DNA of 64,000 nt from JAABVY01 sp964496505 (GTDB lineage: Bacteria; Zixibacteria; MSB-5A5; JAABVY01). This document shows, piece by piece, positions 1 to 9,352 of this stretch. The position numbers and the translations under genes are program-made. Each line of letters opens with the position of its first letter. The first letter of the stretch is position 1. The stretch covers positions 1 to 64,000 of the forward strand of contig CAZBZV010000005.1 in assembly GCA_964496505.1 (NCBI GenBank), read 5' to 3'. Below the pieces are notes generated by a model. It saw only the letters and a list, made by a program, of their open reading frames with translations, made no database searches and had not been told where the DNA came from.

Positions 1-3
1 TCT

Positions 4-20
4 CATTTCTTATCCTCCTA
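4..20 (-). promoter_or_regulatory. Ribosome-binding site and start codon of a gene leaving the left edge
   Basis: Read on the minus strand, TAGGAGGA (20 to 13) lies seven bases before an ATG at 6-4, a textbook Shine-Dalgarno and start spacing. Only two codons are inside the window, so the product cannot be named. The AT-rich stretch 21-174 would be its upstream region; I see no gene in it. Divergent genes would therefore have flanked the site where the insertion sequence landed. Confidence 0.5.
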
Positions 21-166
21 CGGATTTTAATAATATAATGAAGTATTATCTGCTTCTAAGAATATATAACTTAAGCAATTGTCTTTTAAGTATAGGTATG
101 CTTCAAAGAGCCAAATAATACATTAAAATCATTTTTTTTGAATGTAACCACTTACTACTATTTTGA

Positions 167-174
167 GATAATCC
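167..174. repeat. Target-site duplication, left copy (GATAATCC)
   Basis: The octamer GATAATCC abuts the left inverted repeat here and occurs again directly after the right inverted repeat at 1548-1555. Eight bases is a usual duplication length for the IS256 family. Confidence 0.85.
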
Positions 175-203
175 GAGTTAATTGCAAAAGGTGTGGAAAT
201 TGA
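175..203 (+). repeat. Left terminal inverted repeat of the IS256-family element
   Basis: It begins GAGTTAATTGCAA and contains GGTGTGGAAATT. Against the reverse complement of 1519-1547 it matches at 21 of 29 positions, with the best agreement in the GTGT.AAATT core typical of IS256-type ends. Confidence 0.8.
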
Positions 204-269
204 CAAAAAAGTAGCGTACCCTTTCACAAGATATTTGGAAACTTAGATTTAAAGGGAAAGGATACGCTG

Positions 270-1514
270 ATGAGAGCTTATGAAAAAGTTGGAATTGAGT
301 CAACCGAAAAGTTTGAAAAAAGTCTGGACGAGTTGGCCCTTGAGGGAGCCCGTCGGATGCTGAAAGCGGTGCTGGAATCAGAAGTAGAGGAGTTTCTGGG
401 TCGCCGGTCCTATGAGCGGACAGAAGAGTTCCGTGGCTACCGCAATGGCTACGGCAAGAGTCGTAAAGTGGCGGTTGGTAGCGGGACGGTGCAGATTCGC
501 GCCCCTCGTGTACGAGAGGGTCGAGTTCGCTTCAAGTCGCAGGTATTGCCGAGCTATCAGCGTCAATCACAGAAGGTCAAGGAACTGATCCCGGAGCTGT
601 ACCTGCATGGCCTGGCGACAGGTGATTTCGAGCTGGCATTGCGAGGTTTTCTGGGCGAGGGAGCGAGTCTCTCGGCCTCCAGTGTAACGCGTTTGAAGGA
701 GAAATGGGAGGCTGAATACGAGGCCTGGCGCAAACGTCCGCTGTCCACCGGCGGTTATGCTTATCTGTGGTGCGATGGGGTGTACCCGAAGGCGGGTCTG
801 CAGGGCGACAAGACGGCCTTTTTGGTTATCCTCGGAGCTAATGAGAATGGCGAGAAGGAGCCTTTGACGATTGTCGAGGGGTATCGGGAATCGACCGAGA
901 GCTGGGCCGAGGTGTTACGGGACTTGAAAGCTCGTGGTCTGACCGACCCGAAGCTGTTTTGCGGCGACGGCGCCTTGGGCTTGTGGGGCGCCATCGATAA
1001 AGTCTATCCCCAGGCCGATCACCAACGCTGCTGGGTCCACAAGATGCGCAATGTGCTGAATCACTTCCCGAAACGTCTGCACGGCGAGGTCAAGGGCTTC
1101 CTTCAGCGGATATATAAGGTCGACGCCAGGAATGAAGCCGAGACGTTGATGGCCCAGTTTGCCGAGACCTATGAGCGGGAATATCCTCGTGCGGTCGAGT
1201 GTTTGTTGAAGGACCAGGACGCCTTGCTGACCTACTTCGCCTATCCGAAGGAGCACTGGGTCAGTTTGAAGACGACCAATCCCATCGAGTCGATCTTCGC
1301 CACGGTCAAGCTGAGAACCAATGCCGCCCGGCGGATCAAATCGCCGCGTTCGGCTTTGTACCTGATCTTCCAGTTGATTCAGAGAGCCCAACATCGCTGG
1401 CGACGGCTCAATGCGCCCCATCTGGTGACGAAAGTGCTGGCGGGAGTGACGTTCGAAGACGGTATCGAGGTTAAGAAAGAAAAGAAAAATCAGGCTGAAA
1501 GGGACGCTGCTTGA
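270..1514 (+). CDS. IS256-family (Mutator-type) transposase
   Basis: This 414-residue protein cuts and rejoins the element ends during copy-and-paste transposition. It has the length and layout of the transposase_mut family: an N-terminal DNA-binding part with an EVEEFLGR..Y.R motif near residues 37-50, then a DDE catalytic core. The probable catalytic acids are Asp169 (in WCDGVYPKAG), Asp233 (in CGDGALG) and Glu340 (in NPIESIFATVKLRT). The CWVHKMRNVL segment between the second Asp and the Glu is also characteristic of the family. The frame is uninterrupted, so the enzyme is probably functional. GC content looks higher than in the surrounding AT-rich intergenic DNA, as expected for an incoming element. 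Confidence 0.96.
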   Translation: MRAYEKVGIESTEKFEKSLDELALEGARRMLKAVLESEVEEFLGRRSYERTEEFRGYRNGYGKSRKVAVGSGTVQIRAPRVREGRVRFKSQVLPSYQRQSQKVKELIPELYLHGLATGDFELALRGFLGEGASLSASSVTRLKEKWEAEYEAWRKRPLSTGGYAYLWCDGVYPKAGLQGDKTAFLVILGANENGEKEPLTIVEGYRESTESWAEVLRDLKARGLTDPKLFCGDGALGLWGAIDKVYPQADHQRCWVHKMRNVLNHFPKRLHGEVKGFLQRIYKVDARNEAETLMAQFAETYEREYPRAVECLLKDQDALLTYFAYPKEHWVSLKTTNPIESIFATVKLRTNAARRIKSPRSALYLIFQLIQRAQHRWRRLNAPHLVTKVLAGVTFEDGIEVKKEKKNQAERDAA

Positions 1515-1518
1515 AAAT

Positions 1519-1547
1519 TAAATTTACACAACTATTGACATGAGCTC
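1519..1547 (-). repeat. Right terminal inverted repeat of the IS256-family element
   Basis: Its reverse complement begins GAGCTCATGTCAA and contains GTTGTGTAAATTTA, mirroring the left end. It lies five bases after the transposase stop codon. Confidence 0.8.
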
Positions 1548-1555
1548 GATAATCC
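1548..1555. repeat. Target-site duplication, right copy (GATAATCC)
   Basis: This is an exact copy of 167-174 lying immediately outside the right end of the insertion sequence. Bases 1556-1669 downstream are host leader DNA for the next gene. Confidence 0.85.
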
Positions 1556-1669
1556 CTCGCATTTTTATTTTATTTGCAACAACAGACTTTCAATCCCGTA
1601 ATCAATAGTCAGCAGAGTCAAGTGAGCGCCCGTACGTCGTAATCTTTTTACACAATCAGGAGAAAAACC

Positions 1670-4162
1670 ATGAGGCGTGTACTGGTTCTCACTTGCCTGC
1701 CTGCTGTGCTGGTTATGGCGTGGGCGCTCGCTTTATCTGCACAGGGCACACTGGAAGGGGACAGATTAGTCCCGGAAATCGAAGCATTCCGCATAAACCC
1801 GCATCCCCCCGTAATAGATGGAAATCTTGACGATCCGGTCTGGCAGCATGAAGAACTGATGCTGGCGCGGAAGTTTACACAACAGGAGCCGGATGAGGGC
1901 AAAGAAGCCACCGAATCCACGTTGGTGGCGGTTGCCTATGATGATGATGCGGTATATGTTGCTTTCTGGTGTTACGACAGCGAGCCGGATCAAATGATCA
2001 GCCAACTTGTTCGGCGTGACCGCTGGTCGGAGTCCGATCGAGTGACTGTGCGGATCGATCCTTTTCACGACCATCAGAACGGCCATGCATTCGAGGTCAG
2101 TTCGGCCGGAGTCTTGCGTGATGCACGTTATTTTGACGATGTAGGCGCGGATATGTCCTGGGATGCTGTCTGGGATGCCAGGGTCAAAAAACATATCTGG
2201 GGCTGGGGGGCGGAATTCAAGATACCCTATCATTGTCTGAGATTTACCGAAAAAGAAGAGCATACCTGGGGCATAGATTTCCAGAGGTATATCAGCCATA
2301 ACGGGGAAACCGATATCTGGGCCTACACTCCGCCCTCGAAGGGGGGATTTGTATCCAATTTCGGCCATATCAAAGGGCTGAGAGGAATTCATTCCAGCGG
2401 TCGAATCGAATTGATGCCCTATGCCGTCTCCAGTACCGCTACCGAATCGAAATCGGCGGGCAATCCTGACGGCCGTGATTTTATGGGAGATGTGGGTTTC
2501 GATATGAAATATGCGCTCTCATCCAACCTTATTCTGGATGCGACCATAAATCCCGATTTCGGTCAGGTGGAGCTGGATCAGCCGGTTTTGAATCTATCTG
2601 CATACGAAACCTATTTCCCTGAAAGACGGCCGTTTTTCCTTGAAGGATCTGATTTATTTAATACAGATTTTGATCTATTCTATTCACGCAGAATAGGGAA
2701 ACCTCCGCGGCAACATGTGGATGATGAAGAGTTTGGATTCTATAAGGATTATCCCAATGAGACCACTATTCTGGGTGCGGCCAAACTGACCGGAAAATTA
2801 TCATCGGGTACATCGATAGCATTTCTGAATGCCGTGACCGCCGAGGAGGAGGCTGAGTATGCGGCTTTGTCGAACTACCGGGATGATACAACATGGGTAA
2901 ACGGCGAGCCGGTGGTTGAAAGTGTGCCTCAGGATACTATTTATCGAAAGGGTGTGGTGGAAAAATCCGCCAATTATTCAGTGCTCAGAATCAAGCAGGA
3001 TATTTTTGGCAGCTCGCATGTGGGCGGTATGCTGACAATGGCCTCACAGGAGAGCGTACATCCGGCGGTAACCGGTGGAATAGACTGGCGCCTGGCCTCG
3101 GGAAACAGCATGTGGGTCTTGAGCGGCCAGACTGTTTTCAGCCGGGTGGATAATCAGGAGACCGGCTTCGGTTTTGAAGCCCAGCTTGATAAGGCAGCAG
3201 GTGATCATTTCCGGGGAGCCGTGGGAGTGGAGATCAAAGATCCCAACCTGGATCTTAATCGTTTGGGCTTCATATACCGCAATGATAATCGCGAGGTCTG
3301 GTCATGGTTCCAGTACCGCACCCGTGACGACTGGTGGATAATCCGCAATAGCTGGAATAATCTGAACTTTCATTCTTCCTGGAATTACGAGGGTATAAAT
3401 AACTCGCTTGGCGGCAATTTCAACACATATGTAGAATTCACAAATTATTGGTCGATGAACTGGAGTTTTTCAGTGCAAGCCGAAAAATATAGCGATCTGG
3501 AGACACGCGGGAATGGTCTATGGGAATGGCCTGTATATCCAACCGCGGCGTCCTGGTTGAACATAAATACCAATCAACGCAAGGATGTATCTTTTCATCT
3601 TGGTCTTGGAGGCGGGGATGATCGCGGCGGAAATCATCGCAGTTTGAGTTTTGATATTAATACGCGCCCCAGAAGCAACATCGAATTTACAACAGGTATC
3701 GCATTACAACGCTATAATAACGCAACACGCTGGATAACAAATCAATATGACGAGAACGATCAGTTGCGGTCAGTGTTCGGCGATCTGAATCAGGATCTGG
3801 TTAATCTCTATATGTCCGGAAGCTGGCTTTTAAGCCGTGATCTTTCACTGCAATTTTCGGCGGTGGGCCTTTTAAGCGGGCTGGATTATCAGAACTATCG
3901 TTATTATCTGGGCGGCAATGAATATTCTGATCCGCTTGATGAGTTCGATAACGATTATAATTACTCGGCGATAAATTCGACCCTGCTTCTGAGATGGGAG
4001 TATATTCCCGGAAGCACGCTTTATCTGGTATGGACCCGGGCCCGTCCCGAGGTCGATCATGGCGCAAACAATCTCGTCATAGACCGTGACCTCGACCGCT
4101 TCTTCAGCTCGGGCTCGACAAATGTGTTCCTGATTAAGGCAAGTTACTGGCTGAATATATAA
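1670..4162 (+). CDS. DUF5916 outer-membrane protein with CBM9-like N-terminal domain
   Basis: The 830-residue product starts with a signal peptide (about residues 1-25, ending LSAQG) after an AGGAGA ribosome-binding site. Residues about 40-230 resemble the CBM9-like beta-sandwich (PPVIDGNLDDPVW opening, AVYVAFWCYD, then the WGAEFKIPY strand). The remainder matches the DUF5916 pattern: an NPDFGQVELD motif, then YFPERRPFFLEG, then aromatic-rich alternating strands and a C-terminal segment ending in tyrosine, tryptophan and isoleucine, as expected of an outer-membrane beta-barrel. The family is common in Bacteroidetes, Gemmatimonadetes and related groups; its substrate is unknown. The nearby insertion sequence lies about 120 bp upstream of the start. 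Confidence 0.85.
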   Translation: MRRVLVLTCLPAVLVMAWALALSAQGTLEGDRLVPEIEAFRINPHPPVIDGNLDDPVWQHEELMLARKFTQQEPDEGKEATESTLVAVAYDDDAVYVAFWCYDSEPDQMISQLVRRDRWSESDRVTVRIDPFHDHQNGHAFEVSSAGVLRDARYFDDVGADMSWDAVWDARVKKHIWGWGAEFKIPYHCLRFTEKEEHTWGIDFQRYISHNGETDIWAYTPPSKGGFVSNFGHIKGLRGIHSSGRIELMPYAVSSTATESKSAGNPDGRDFMGDVGFDMKYALSSNLILDATINPDFGQVELDQPVLNLSAYETYFPERRPFFLEGSDLFNTDFDLFYSRRIGKPPRQHVDDEEFGFYKDYPNETTILGAAKLTGKLSSGTSIAFLNAVTAEEEAEYAALSNYRDDTTWVNGEPVVESVPQDTIYRKGVVEKSANYSVLRIKQDIFGSSHVGGMLTMASQESVHPAVTGGIDWRLASGNSMWVLSGQTVFSRVDNQETGFGFEAQLDKAAGDHFRGAVGVEIKDPNLDLNRLGFIYRNDNREVWSWFQYRTRDDWWIIRNSWNNLNFHSSWNYEGINNSLGGNFNTYVEFTNYWSMNWSFSVQAEKYSDLETRGNGLWEWPVYPTAASWLNINTNQRKDVSFHLGLGGGDDRGGNHRSLSFDINTRPRSNIEFTTGIALQRYNNATRWITNQYDENDQLRSVFGDLNQDLVNLYMSGSWLLSRDLSLQFSAVGLLSGLDYQNYRYYLGGNEYSDPLDEFDNDYNYSAINSTLLLRWEYIPGSTLYLVWTRARPEVDHGANNLVIDRDLDRFFSSGSTNVFLIKASYWLNI

Positions 4163-4189
4163 AGATTTGGATAGGGATATGCCGTTATA

Positions 4190-4212
4190 GCGCCAGCCGT
4201 ATAATCTGGCGC
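4190..4212. other. Stem-loop downstream of the DUF5916 gene
   Basis: GCGCCAG at 4190-4196 pairs perfectly with CTGGCGC at 4206-4212 around a nine-base loop. There is no U-run after it, so it could be a weak or Rho-assisted terminator or an mRNA 3' stabiliser. Confidence 0.4.
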
Positions 4213-4322
4213 CATAATGGGACGGACTTTGCCCGTAAACAGCATTTGCTATGGATTGGAAATGCCAAAATAAATTGCGATAAAACTGAATTGATATACA
4301 AGCATTTTAACGGAGGACTTCA

Positions 4323-5864
4323 ATGTCATCAATGACCAGGCGTTCTTTTTTAAAAACCAGCGCCAGGGGTTTGGCTATAGCCGCAGTGCCGGTTATATTC
4401 AAGGCCAATCCTCTGGCCGCTCTCTCATCACCACTTCTTAATCCGGATAATCCATCAGAATACTATGAACATTTTGGAGTATCAGAAGAAATACTTCGAA
4501 AAGTCATGGCGGCTGCATTAAACAGGGGCGGAGATTACTGCGACCTGTTCTTTGAACACACGATCTCAAACACAATTGTGCTGGAAGACGACCAGGTTAA
4601 CCGCGCCTATAGCAGTGTTGATTTTGGAACGGGGATCAGAGTGCGCGAGGATGATCAGATAGGTTATTCATTTACCGAGGAGCTCAGTTCGAATTCCATG
4701 ATAAACGCAGCCAAAACTGCGGCAAATATTGCAAATCAAAGCCGTATCTTGCCGCCCGAAGGTTTGAGTTTTCAAAAGGCGGCGGACTATTATCCTGTCG
4801 AAACTCTCTGGGAGGATGTGGGCATCAAGGAAAAAATTCCGATTTTGCGCGGCCTCAATGAAAGAACCTGGAGCCGTGACAAACGAATTATCAATGCTCG
4901 GGTGTATTTTATGGACACAAACTCATATAAAATGATTGTGTGCTCAGATGGCCGGGTGGGCTGTGATTACCAACCCATGATAACCATCTATGTGCTCTGC
5001 ACCGCCGAGGACAACGGCAGGCGTGAACAGAATAATTTCTCTATTAGTGTCCGCAAGGGAATTGACCATCTGACCAGTGAAAATCTAAATCCGATTGCAG
5101 ACGAGGCTGTGCGCCAGACAGTTATGCTGTTTGATGCGGTTAATATGGAAGGCGGCGAGATGGAAGTCGTTCTGGCTGCCGGGGAATCCGGAATCCTTCT
5201 ACATGAGGCTATCGGGCATGGCATGGAAGCCGATTTCAACCGCAAGGAGGAATCGATATATGCGGATAAGATCAACAAAAAAGTCGCTGAGAATTTTGTT
5301 TCTATAGTCGATGATGGCACCTGGCGGAATGCCCGCGGCACCTTAAACCTCGATGATGAGGGCAATGATACGGAGAAGACTTATCTTGTTAAGGACGGAA
5401 TACTGGTCAGCTATATGCATGATAGCATCAGCGCCAATCATTACAAGGTAAAGCCTACCGGTAACGGCCGCAGGCAGTCATTCAGGTATCCTCCTATCCC
5501 GCGCATGCGCAATACCTATATGATGCCCGGTCCGCATACCAAAGAGGAGATAATTGCAAGTGTCAAAAAAGGACTGTATGCCGATTCGTTCACAAACGGG
5601 GAGGTTTTGATCGGTCCGGGAGATTTTACGTTTTATCTCAGTTCCGGTTACCTGATCGAGAACGGGAAATTGACAAAACCGGTCAAGGATGTCAACCTGA
5701 TCGGTAACGGGCCCGATGTGCTGACAAAGATGGTAATGGTCGCGGATGATTTGAAACTTTCCGAGGGCGGAGGAACCTGCGGAAAAGGCGGCCAGGGTGT
5801 CCCGGTTTCAATGGGGCTTCCAACAGTCAAGGTTTCCTCGATAACGGTCGGGGGAAGATCCTGA
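4323..5864 (+). CDS. tldD: TldD-like metalloprotease with a Tat signal
   Basis: This 513-residue protein is the TldD half of the TldD/TldE (PmbA) protease, which cleaves unfolded peptides in a narrow channel. The zinc-binding HExxxH motif is present as HEAIGHG (His294, Glu295, His299), and the C-terminal half carries the usual glycine-rich segment. Unlike the cytoplasmic E. coli enzyme, it begins with a twin-arginine signal (TRRSFLKT, then a hydrophobic stretch to about residue 30), suggesting export of the folded protein. The partner gene follows after 39 bp. The start has a GGAGG ribosome-binding site. Confident for family; the export is inferred from the signal. Confidence 0.92.
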   Translation: MSSMTRRSFLKTSARGLAIAAVPVIFKANPLAALSSPLLNPDNPSEYYEHFGVSEEILRKVMAAALNRGGDYCDLFFEHTISNTIVLEDDQVNRAYSSVDFGTGIRVREDDQIGYSFTEELSSNSMINAAKTAANIANQSRILPPEGLSFQKAADYYPVETLWEDVGIKEKIPILRGLNERTWSRDKRIINARVYFMDTNSYKMIVCSDGRVGCDYQPMITIYVLCTAEDNGRREQNNFSISVRKGIDHLTSENLNPIADEAVRQTVMLFDAVNMEGGEMEVVLAAGESGILLHEAIGHGMEADFNRKEESIYADKINKKVAENFVSIVDDGTWRNARGTLNLDDEGNDTEKTYLVKDGILVSYMHDSISANHYKVKPTGNGRRQSFRYPPIPRMRNTYMMPGPHTKEEIIASVKKGLYADSFTNGEVLIGPGDFTFYLSSGYLIENGKLTKPVKDVNLIGNGPDVLTKMVMVADDLKLSEGGGTCGKGGQGVPVSMGLPTVKVSSITVGGRS

Positions 5865-5903
5865 TCAAGGTATTAATCAGATTATATAAACGGAGTTTTA
5901 GAT

Positions 5904-7226
5904 ATGGGCAAATATGACAAACTTGAACTGGCACGCTGGGTTGTAAAGCAGGGCAAAAAAGCCGGAGCCGATAATGTTTCGGTTGATGTGATAAAAGACC
6001 GCAGTATCAGCGTCGATTTTAGAAACGGCAAGATGGAGGAGCTAAAGGAATCCTCACAAAATTATCTGTCCCTTTCAGTCTATGCTGACCATCGCTATAC
6101 CAGCCATACCACCTGCGACCTGAATAAGGCCTCTATGGAAAAATTTATAGCAGAAGCGGTGGCGATGACAAAATACCTGAATGAAGATCCCTACCGTTCG
6201 CTTCCCGACCAAAAATATTATAAGATGCGCGGTGATATTGACCTCAATCTTCATGACGATAATTACCCCAACGTCACACCTGAGGAGAGGGTAAAAATCG
6301 CAAAGAAAATCGAGGCTATGGCCTCGGGATTGAGCGATAATATAGTGAACTGCAATTCGTCTTATTCCGACAGCCGGGCGGAATTCGTAAAGATCAACAG
6401 CAATGGCTTTGAAGGACAAAAGGAAGCGACCTATTTCGGGGCCTCGGTCGAAACCGCTATAAAGGACGACAATGGGGGACGACCCAGCGATTACGATTAC
6501 ATAGGCTCACGATTTTTCAGGGATATTACCGGGCTGGAAATGCTGGGTAAAACCGCTTATAATCGAGCTGTGCAGAAGATCGGCCAGAAGAAGATCAAAT
6601 CCGGTGTTTATGATATGATAGTTGAAAACCGGGCATTAAGCCGGCTTCTGGCCGCTCTGGAGTCTCCGTTGCAGGGAAGCTCTTTGTATCGCAAAAACTC
6701 ATGCTTTGAAAATAAGCTGGGGAAGAAGGTTGCCTCGGAAAAGCTGACAATACTTGACGATCCCTTTATCGAAGCAGGCTTTGCCTCCCGGCTTTATGAC
6801 GGAGATGGAATGGCGGCGAAAAAACGCCCCATTATAGATAAAGGTATTCTGAAATCCTATTTAATCAGCTGGTATTACTCGCAGAAGCTTGGAATGGAGC
6901 CTACCAGCGGTTCGATATCAAATATAACCTTCGAAACCGGAAAACGATCGCCAGAGGAGATGATTAAGGATGTAAAGAAAGGGATTTTTGTAACCCAGTT
7001 CGTGGGAGGAAACTCCAACAGCCTTACAGGCGATTTCTCCTACGGAATTGTGGGTTTATACATTGAAAACGGTGAAATAGTCCATCCTGTCAATGAGATG
7101 AATATTAGCGGGAATATCATGGAATTCTGGAAAAAGCTGGCGGAAGTCGGCAACGATCCCTACCAGTATTCATCTCTCATGCGTCCCAGCATGTATTTCA
7201 AAGACGTAAATTTTAGTGGAATTTAG
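5904..7226 (+). CDS. pmbA: TldE/PmbA-like protease subunit
   Basis: This 440-residue protein is the partner of the TldD protein immediately upstream and belongs to the PmbA/TldE family: an N-terminal part with VDFRNGKMEELKES, and a C-terminal domain ending with the SGNIMEFWKKL segment typical of the family. It has no HExxxH motif, as expected, because the metal site is in TldD. No signal peptide is visible, which is odd next to a Tat-tagged partner; it could be carried out as a hitchhiker of the folded TldD, or TldD may not be exported. A strong terminator follows, so tldD-pmbA forms a two-gene unit. Confidence 0.92.
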   Translation: MGKYDKLELARWVVKQGKKAGADNVSVDVIKDRSISVDFRNGKMEELKESSQNYLSLSVYADHRYTSHTTCDLNKASMEKFIAEAVAMTKYLNEDPYRSLPDQKYYKMRGDIDLNLHDDNYPNVTPEERVKIAKKIEAMASGLSDNIVNCNSSYSDSRAEFVKINSNGFEGQKEATYFGASVETAIKDDNGGRPSDYDYIGSRFFRDITGLEMLGKTAYNRAVQKIGQKKIKSGVYDMIVENRALSRLLAALESPLQGSSLYRKNSCFENKLGKKVASEKLTILDDPFIEAGFASRLYDGDGMAAKKRPIIDKGILKSYLISWYYSQKLGMEPTSGSISNITFETGKRSPEEMIKDVKKGIFVTQFVGGNSNSLTGDFSYGIVGLYIENGEIVHPVNEMNISGNIMEFWKKLAEVGNDPYQYSSLMRPSMYFKDVNFSGI

Positions 7227-7256
7227 TCTTAGTGTGCTTCTCCTTCAATTCAGCCT

Positions 7257-7293
7257 GGCCGGATTTTCTTAGTTGAAAATCCGGCCTTGCTTT
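7257..7293 (+). terminator. Rho-independent terminator after tldD-pmbA
   Basis: A perfect 12-bp stem (GGCCGGATTTTC at 7257-7268 with GAAAATCCGGCC at 7275-7286) with a six-base loop is followed by TTGCTTT. It separates the protease pair from the glucan cluster. Confidence 0.85.
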
Positions 7294-7357
7294 CATCAAT
7301 CTTTATTCTGTTGAAAAATCCGAACAAATCCTTGATATGTATGTTGTTAGTTAGTGT

Positions 7358-9340
7358 ATGATAGCAGATGGAAGAAAAAGGGTGGTAATAGAGAATATTA
7401 CCCCACAGATCGACTGCGGCCGTTTTCCGGCCAAACGGGTTGTGGGAGAGAAGGTTGTGGTTGAGGCCGACGTTTTCTCCGACGGTCATGACCAGGTGGT
7501 GGCCTCTCTTTTATACCGGAAACCAGGTGCCCGGAAATGGAATCAGATTCCTATGCAGCCTATGGTCAACGATCGCTGGAGGGCGGAATTTAAGATCGAG
7601 GAAATCAGCGAATACGAATTCACCGTCCAGGGCTGGATCGATCATTTCCGGACATGGCAAAAGGATTTGTTCAAGAAATACGACGACGGCCAGAATATTG
7701 AAGTGGATTTGATGGTTGGCGTAAATCTTCTCAAAGAAATTCGTGAGCGGGCTACAAAAACTGATGTGAAAAAATTCGATAAATATATTGCCATACTGCA
7801 AGGGCAGGATAAATCCGAAGCAATTGCTCTTGCGCTGGGAGAGGATCTCCGTGAGCTTGCCGATAAATATCCCGATCACAGCAGGGCAAGTATTAACAGC
7901 AAGACACTGAAGATAGTGGTAGACCGCCCCAAAGCGCTGTTCAGCACATGGTACGAGCTTTTTCCGCGGTCGACTGCGGGCGATTCAAAAAAGCATGGGA
8001 CTTTCAAAGACTGCAAGAAAATGATCCCGAAGATTGCGGAAATGGGTTTTGATGTGCTCTATCTTCCGCCGATTCATCCAATTGGCGAGACTAACAGGAA
8101 GGGCAAAAATAACAATCCCAAATCGAAAAAGGGCGATCCGGGATCTCCCTGGGCAATCGGCTCGAAAGAAGGCGGACATAAGGCGATTCATCCCCAGCTT
8201 GGTTCACTTGATGATTTCAAGCAGCTCATAAAAAGCGCAGAGGAGCATGGCATGGAGATAGCAATGGATATCGCATTTCAATGCTCTCCCGACCATCCAT
8301 ACATAAAAGAGCATCCGCAATGGTTCAAGAAGAGGCCTGACGGGACTATTCAGTATGCCGAAAATCCTCCCAAGAAATATGAGGATATAGTGCCGATCAA
8401 TTTCGAGACCGAGGACTGGGAGGCGCTCTGGAAAGAGCTTAGGGATGTTATGATGTATTGGATCGACAAGGGGATTCGTATCTTCCGTGTGGATAACCCG
8501 CATACCAAATCGCTGACCTTCTGGGAATGGGTAATTGGCGAAATTAAGAATGAATACCCGGATGTAATATTTCTCGCAGAAGCATTCACCCGGCCGAAAT
8601 TGATGTATCGTCTGGCCAAGGCCGGATTTACACAGTCCTATACATATTTCACCTGGCGCAACAGCAAACATGAAATCATGCATTACATGAATGAACTGAC
8701 CAAAACCGAAGTTGTGGAGTTCATGCGTCCCAATTTCTGGCCGAATACGCCGGATATTCTGCCGGAATATTTGCAGTACGGCGGCCGTCCGGCATTTATC
8801 ATAAAGCTAATCCTTGCCGCGACGCTTTCATCTAACTACGGTATGTACGGCCCGGCATTCGAGCTTCTGGTCAACGACGCTCTTCCGGGGCGTGAGGAGT
8901 ATCAGGATTCTGAAAAGTATGAGATCAAAAAATGGAATTATAATGTTAAGGGAAACCTTCGGGAATTGATCGGGATCATAAACGGGATTCGTAAAGAAAA
9001 TCCGGCGCTACAGGCTACGAGGAATATCAGGTTCCTGCCGGTTGACAATGAATATCTTCTGGCATTCGAGAAGGACTCCGACGACAATTCGGATACTATC
9101 ATAGTAATTGTAAATCTGAGCCCATATCATAAGCACAGCGGCTGGGTTGAGCTTCCGCTTGATGAGTGGGGCATCTCCGAATCGCAGACATTTCTTGTGC
9201 ATGATCTGGTTGCGCAGGATAAATATGTATGGCAGGGCAGCCGTAATTACATCGAGATAAATCCCCACAGCATGCCGGGGCACATTTTTAAAGTACACAG
9301 AAAATTGAGACGCGAAAGCGATTTCGACTATTACATGTAG
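7358..9340 (+). CDS. glgE: Alpha-1,4-glucan:maltose-1-phosphate maltosyltransferase
   Basis: GlgE adds maltosyl units from alpha-maltose-1-phosphate to the non-reducing end of an alpha-1,4-glucan. The 660-residue protein has the N-terminal DUF3416 domain (CGRFPAKRVVGE near residues 20-31) and a GH13 subfamily 3 barrel. The nucleophile is Asp379 in IRIFRVDNPHTKS and the acid/base is Glu408 in IFLAEAFTRP, 29 residues apart as in characterised GlgE enzymes. It opens the cluster and lies 12 bp before the treS-pep2 gene that makes its substrate. No Shine-Dalgarno is evident before the ATG, so translation may be leaderless or the start may lie a little further in. Confidence 0.95.
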   Translation: MIADGRKRVVIENITPQIDCGRFPAKRVVGEKVVVEADVFSDGHDQVVASLLYRKPGARKWNQIPMQPMVNDRWRAEFKIEEISEYEFTVQGWIDHFRTWQKDLFKKYDDGQNIEVDLMVGVNLLKEIRERATKTDVKKFDKYIAILQGQDKSEAIALALGEDLRELADKYPDHSRASINSKTLKIVVDRPKALFSTWYELFPRSTAGDSKKHGTFKDCKKMIPKIAEMGFDVLYLPPIHPIGETNRKGKNNNPKSKKGDPGSPWAIGSKEGGHKAIHPQLGSLDDFKQLIKSAEEHGMEIAMDIAFQCSPDHPYIKEHPQWFKKRPDGTIQYAENPPKKYEDIVPINFETEDWEALWKELRDVMMYWIDKGIRIFRVDNPHTKSLTFWEWVIGEIKNEYPDVIFLAEAFTRPKLMYRLAKAGFTQSYTYFTWRNSKHEIMHYMNELTKTEVVEFMRPNFWPNTPDILPEYLQYGGRPAFIIKLILAATLSSNYGMYGPAFELLVNDALPGREEYQDSEKYEIKKWNYNVKGNLRELIGIINGIRKENPALQATRNIRFLPVDNEYLLAFEKDSDDNSDTIIVIVNLSPYHKHSGWVELPLDEWGISESQTFLVHDLVAQDKYVWQGSRNYIEINPHSMPGHIFKVHRKLRRESDFDYYM

Positions 9341-9352
9341 GAGAAAATCACT

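Larger units (their letters stand above)
175..1547 (+). mobile_element. Complete IS256-family insertion sequence, 1373 bp
   Basis: The element has one transposase gene, 29-bp imperfect terminal inverted repeats (175-203 against 1547-1519, 21 of 29 positions match by hand) and an exact 8-bp target duplication outside both ends. All parts needed for transposition look intact, and the perfect duplication suggests insertion was not ancient. It landed between a leftward gene at the window edge and the DUF5916 gene at 1670, so it may have moved or supplied promoter signals for either neighbour. Confidence 0.9.

Noticed and set aside
915..1421. 168-codon open frame on the minus strand
   Set aside because: It is antisense to the transposase, without a ribosome-binding site or recognisable domain.
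1766..2392. 208-codon open frame on the minus strand
   Set aside because: It lies wholly inside the DUF5916 gene and reflects codon bias of that gene.
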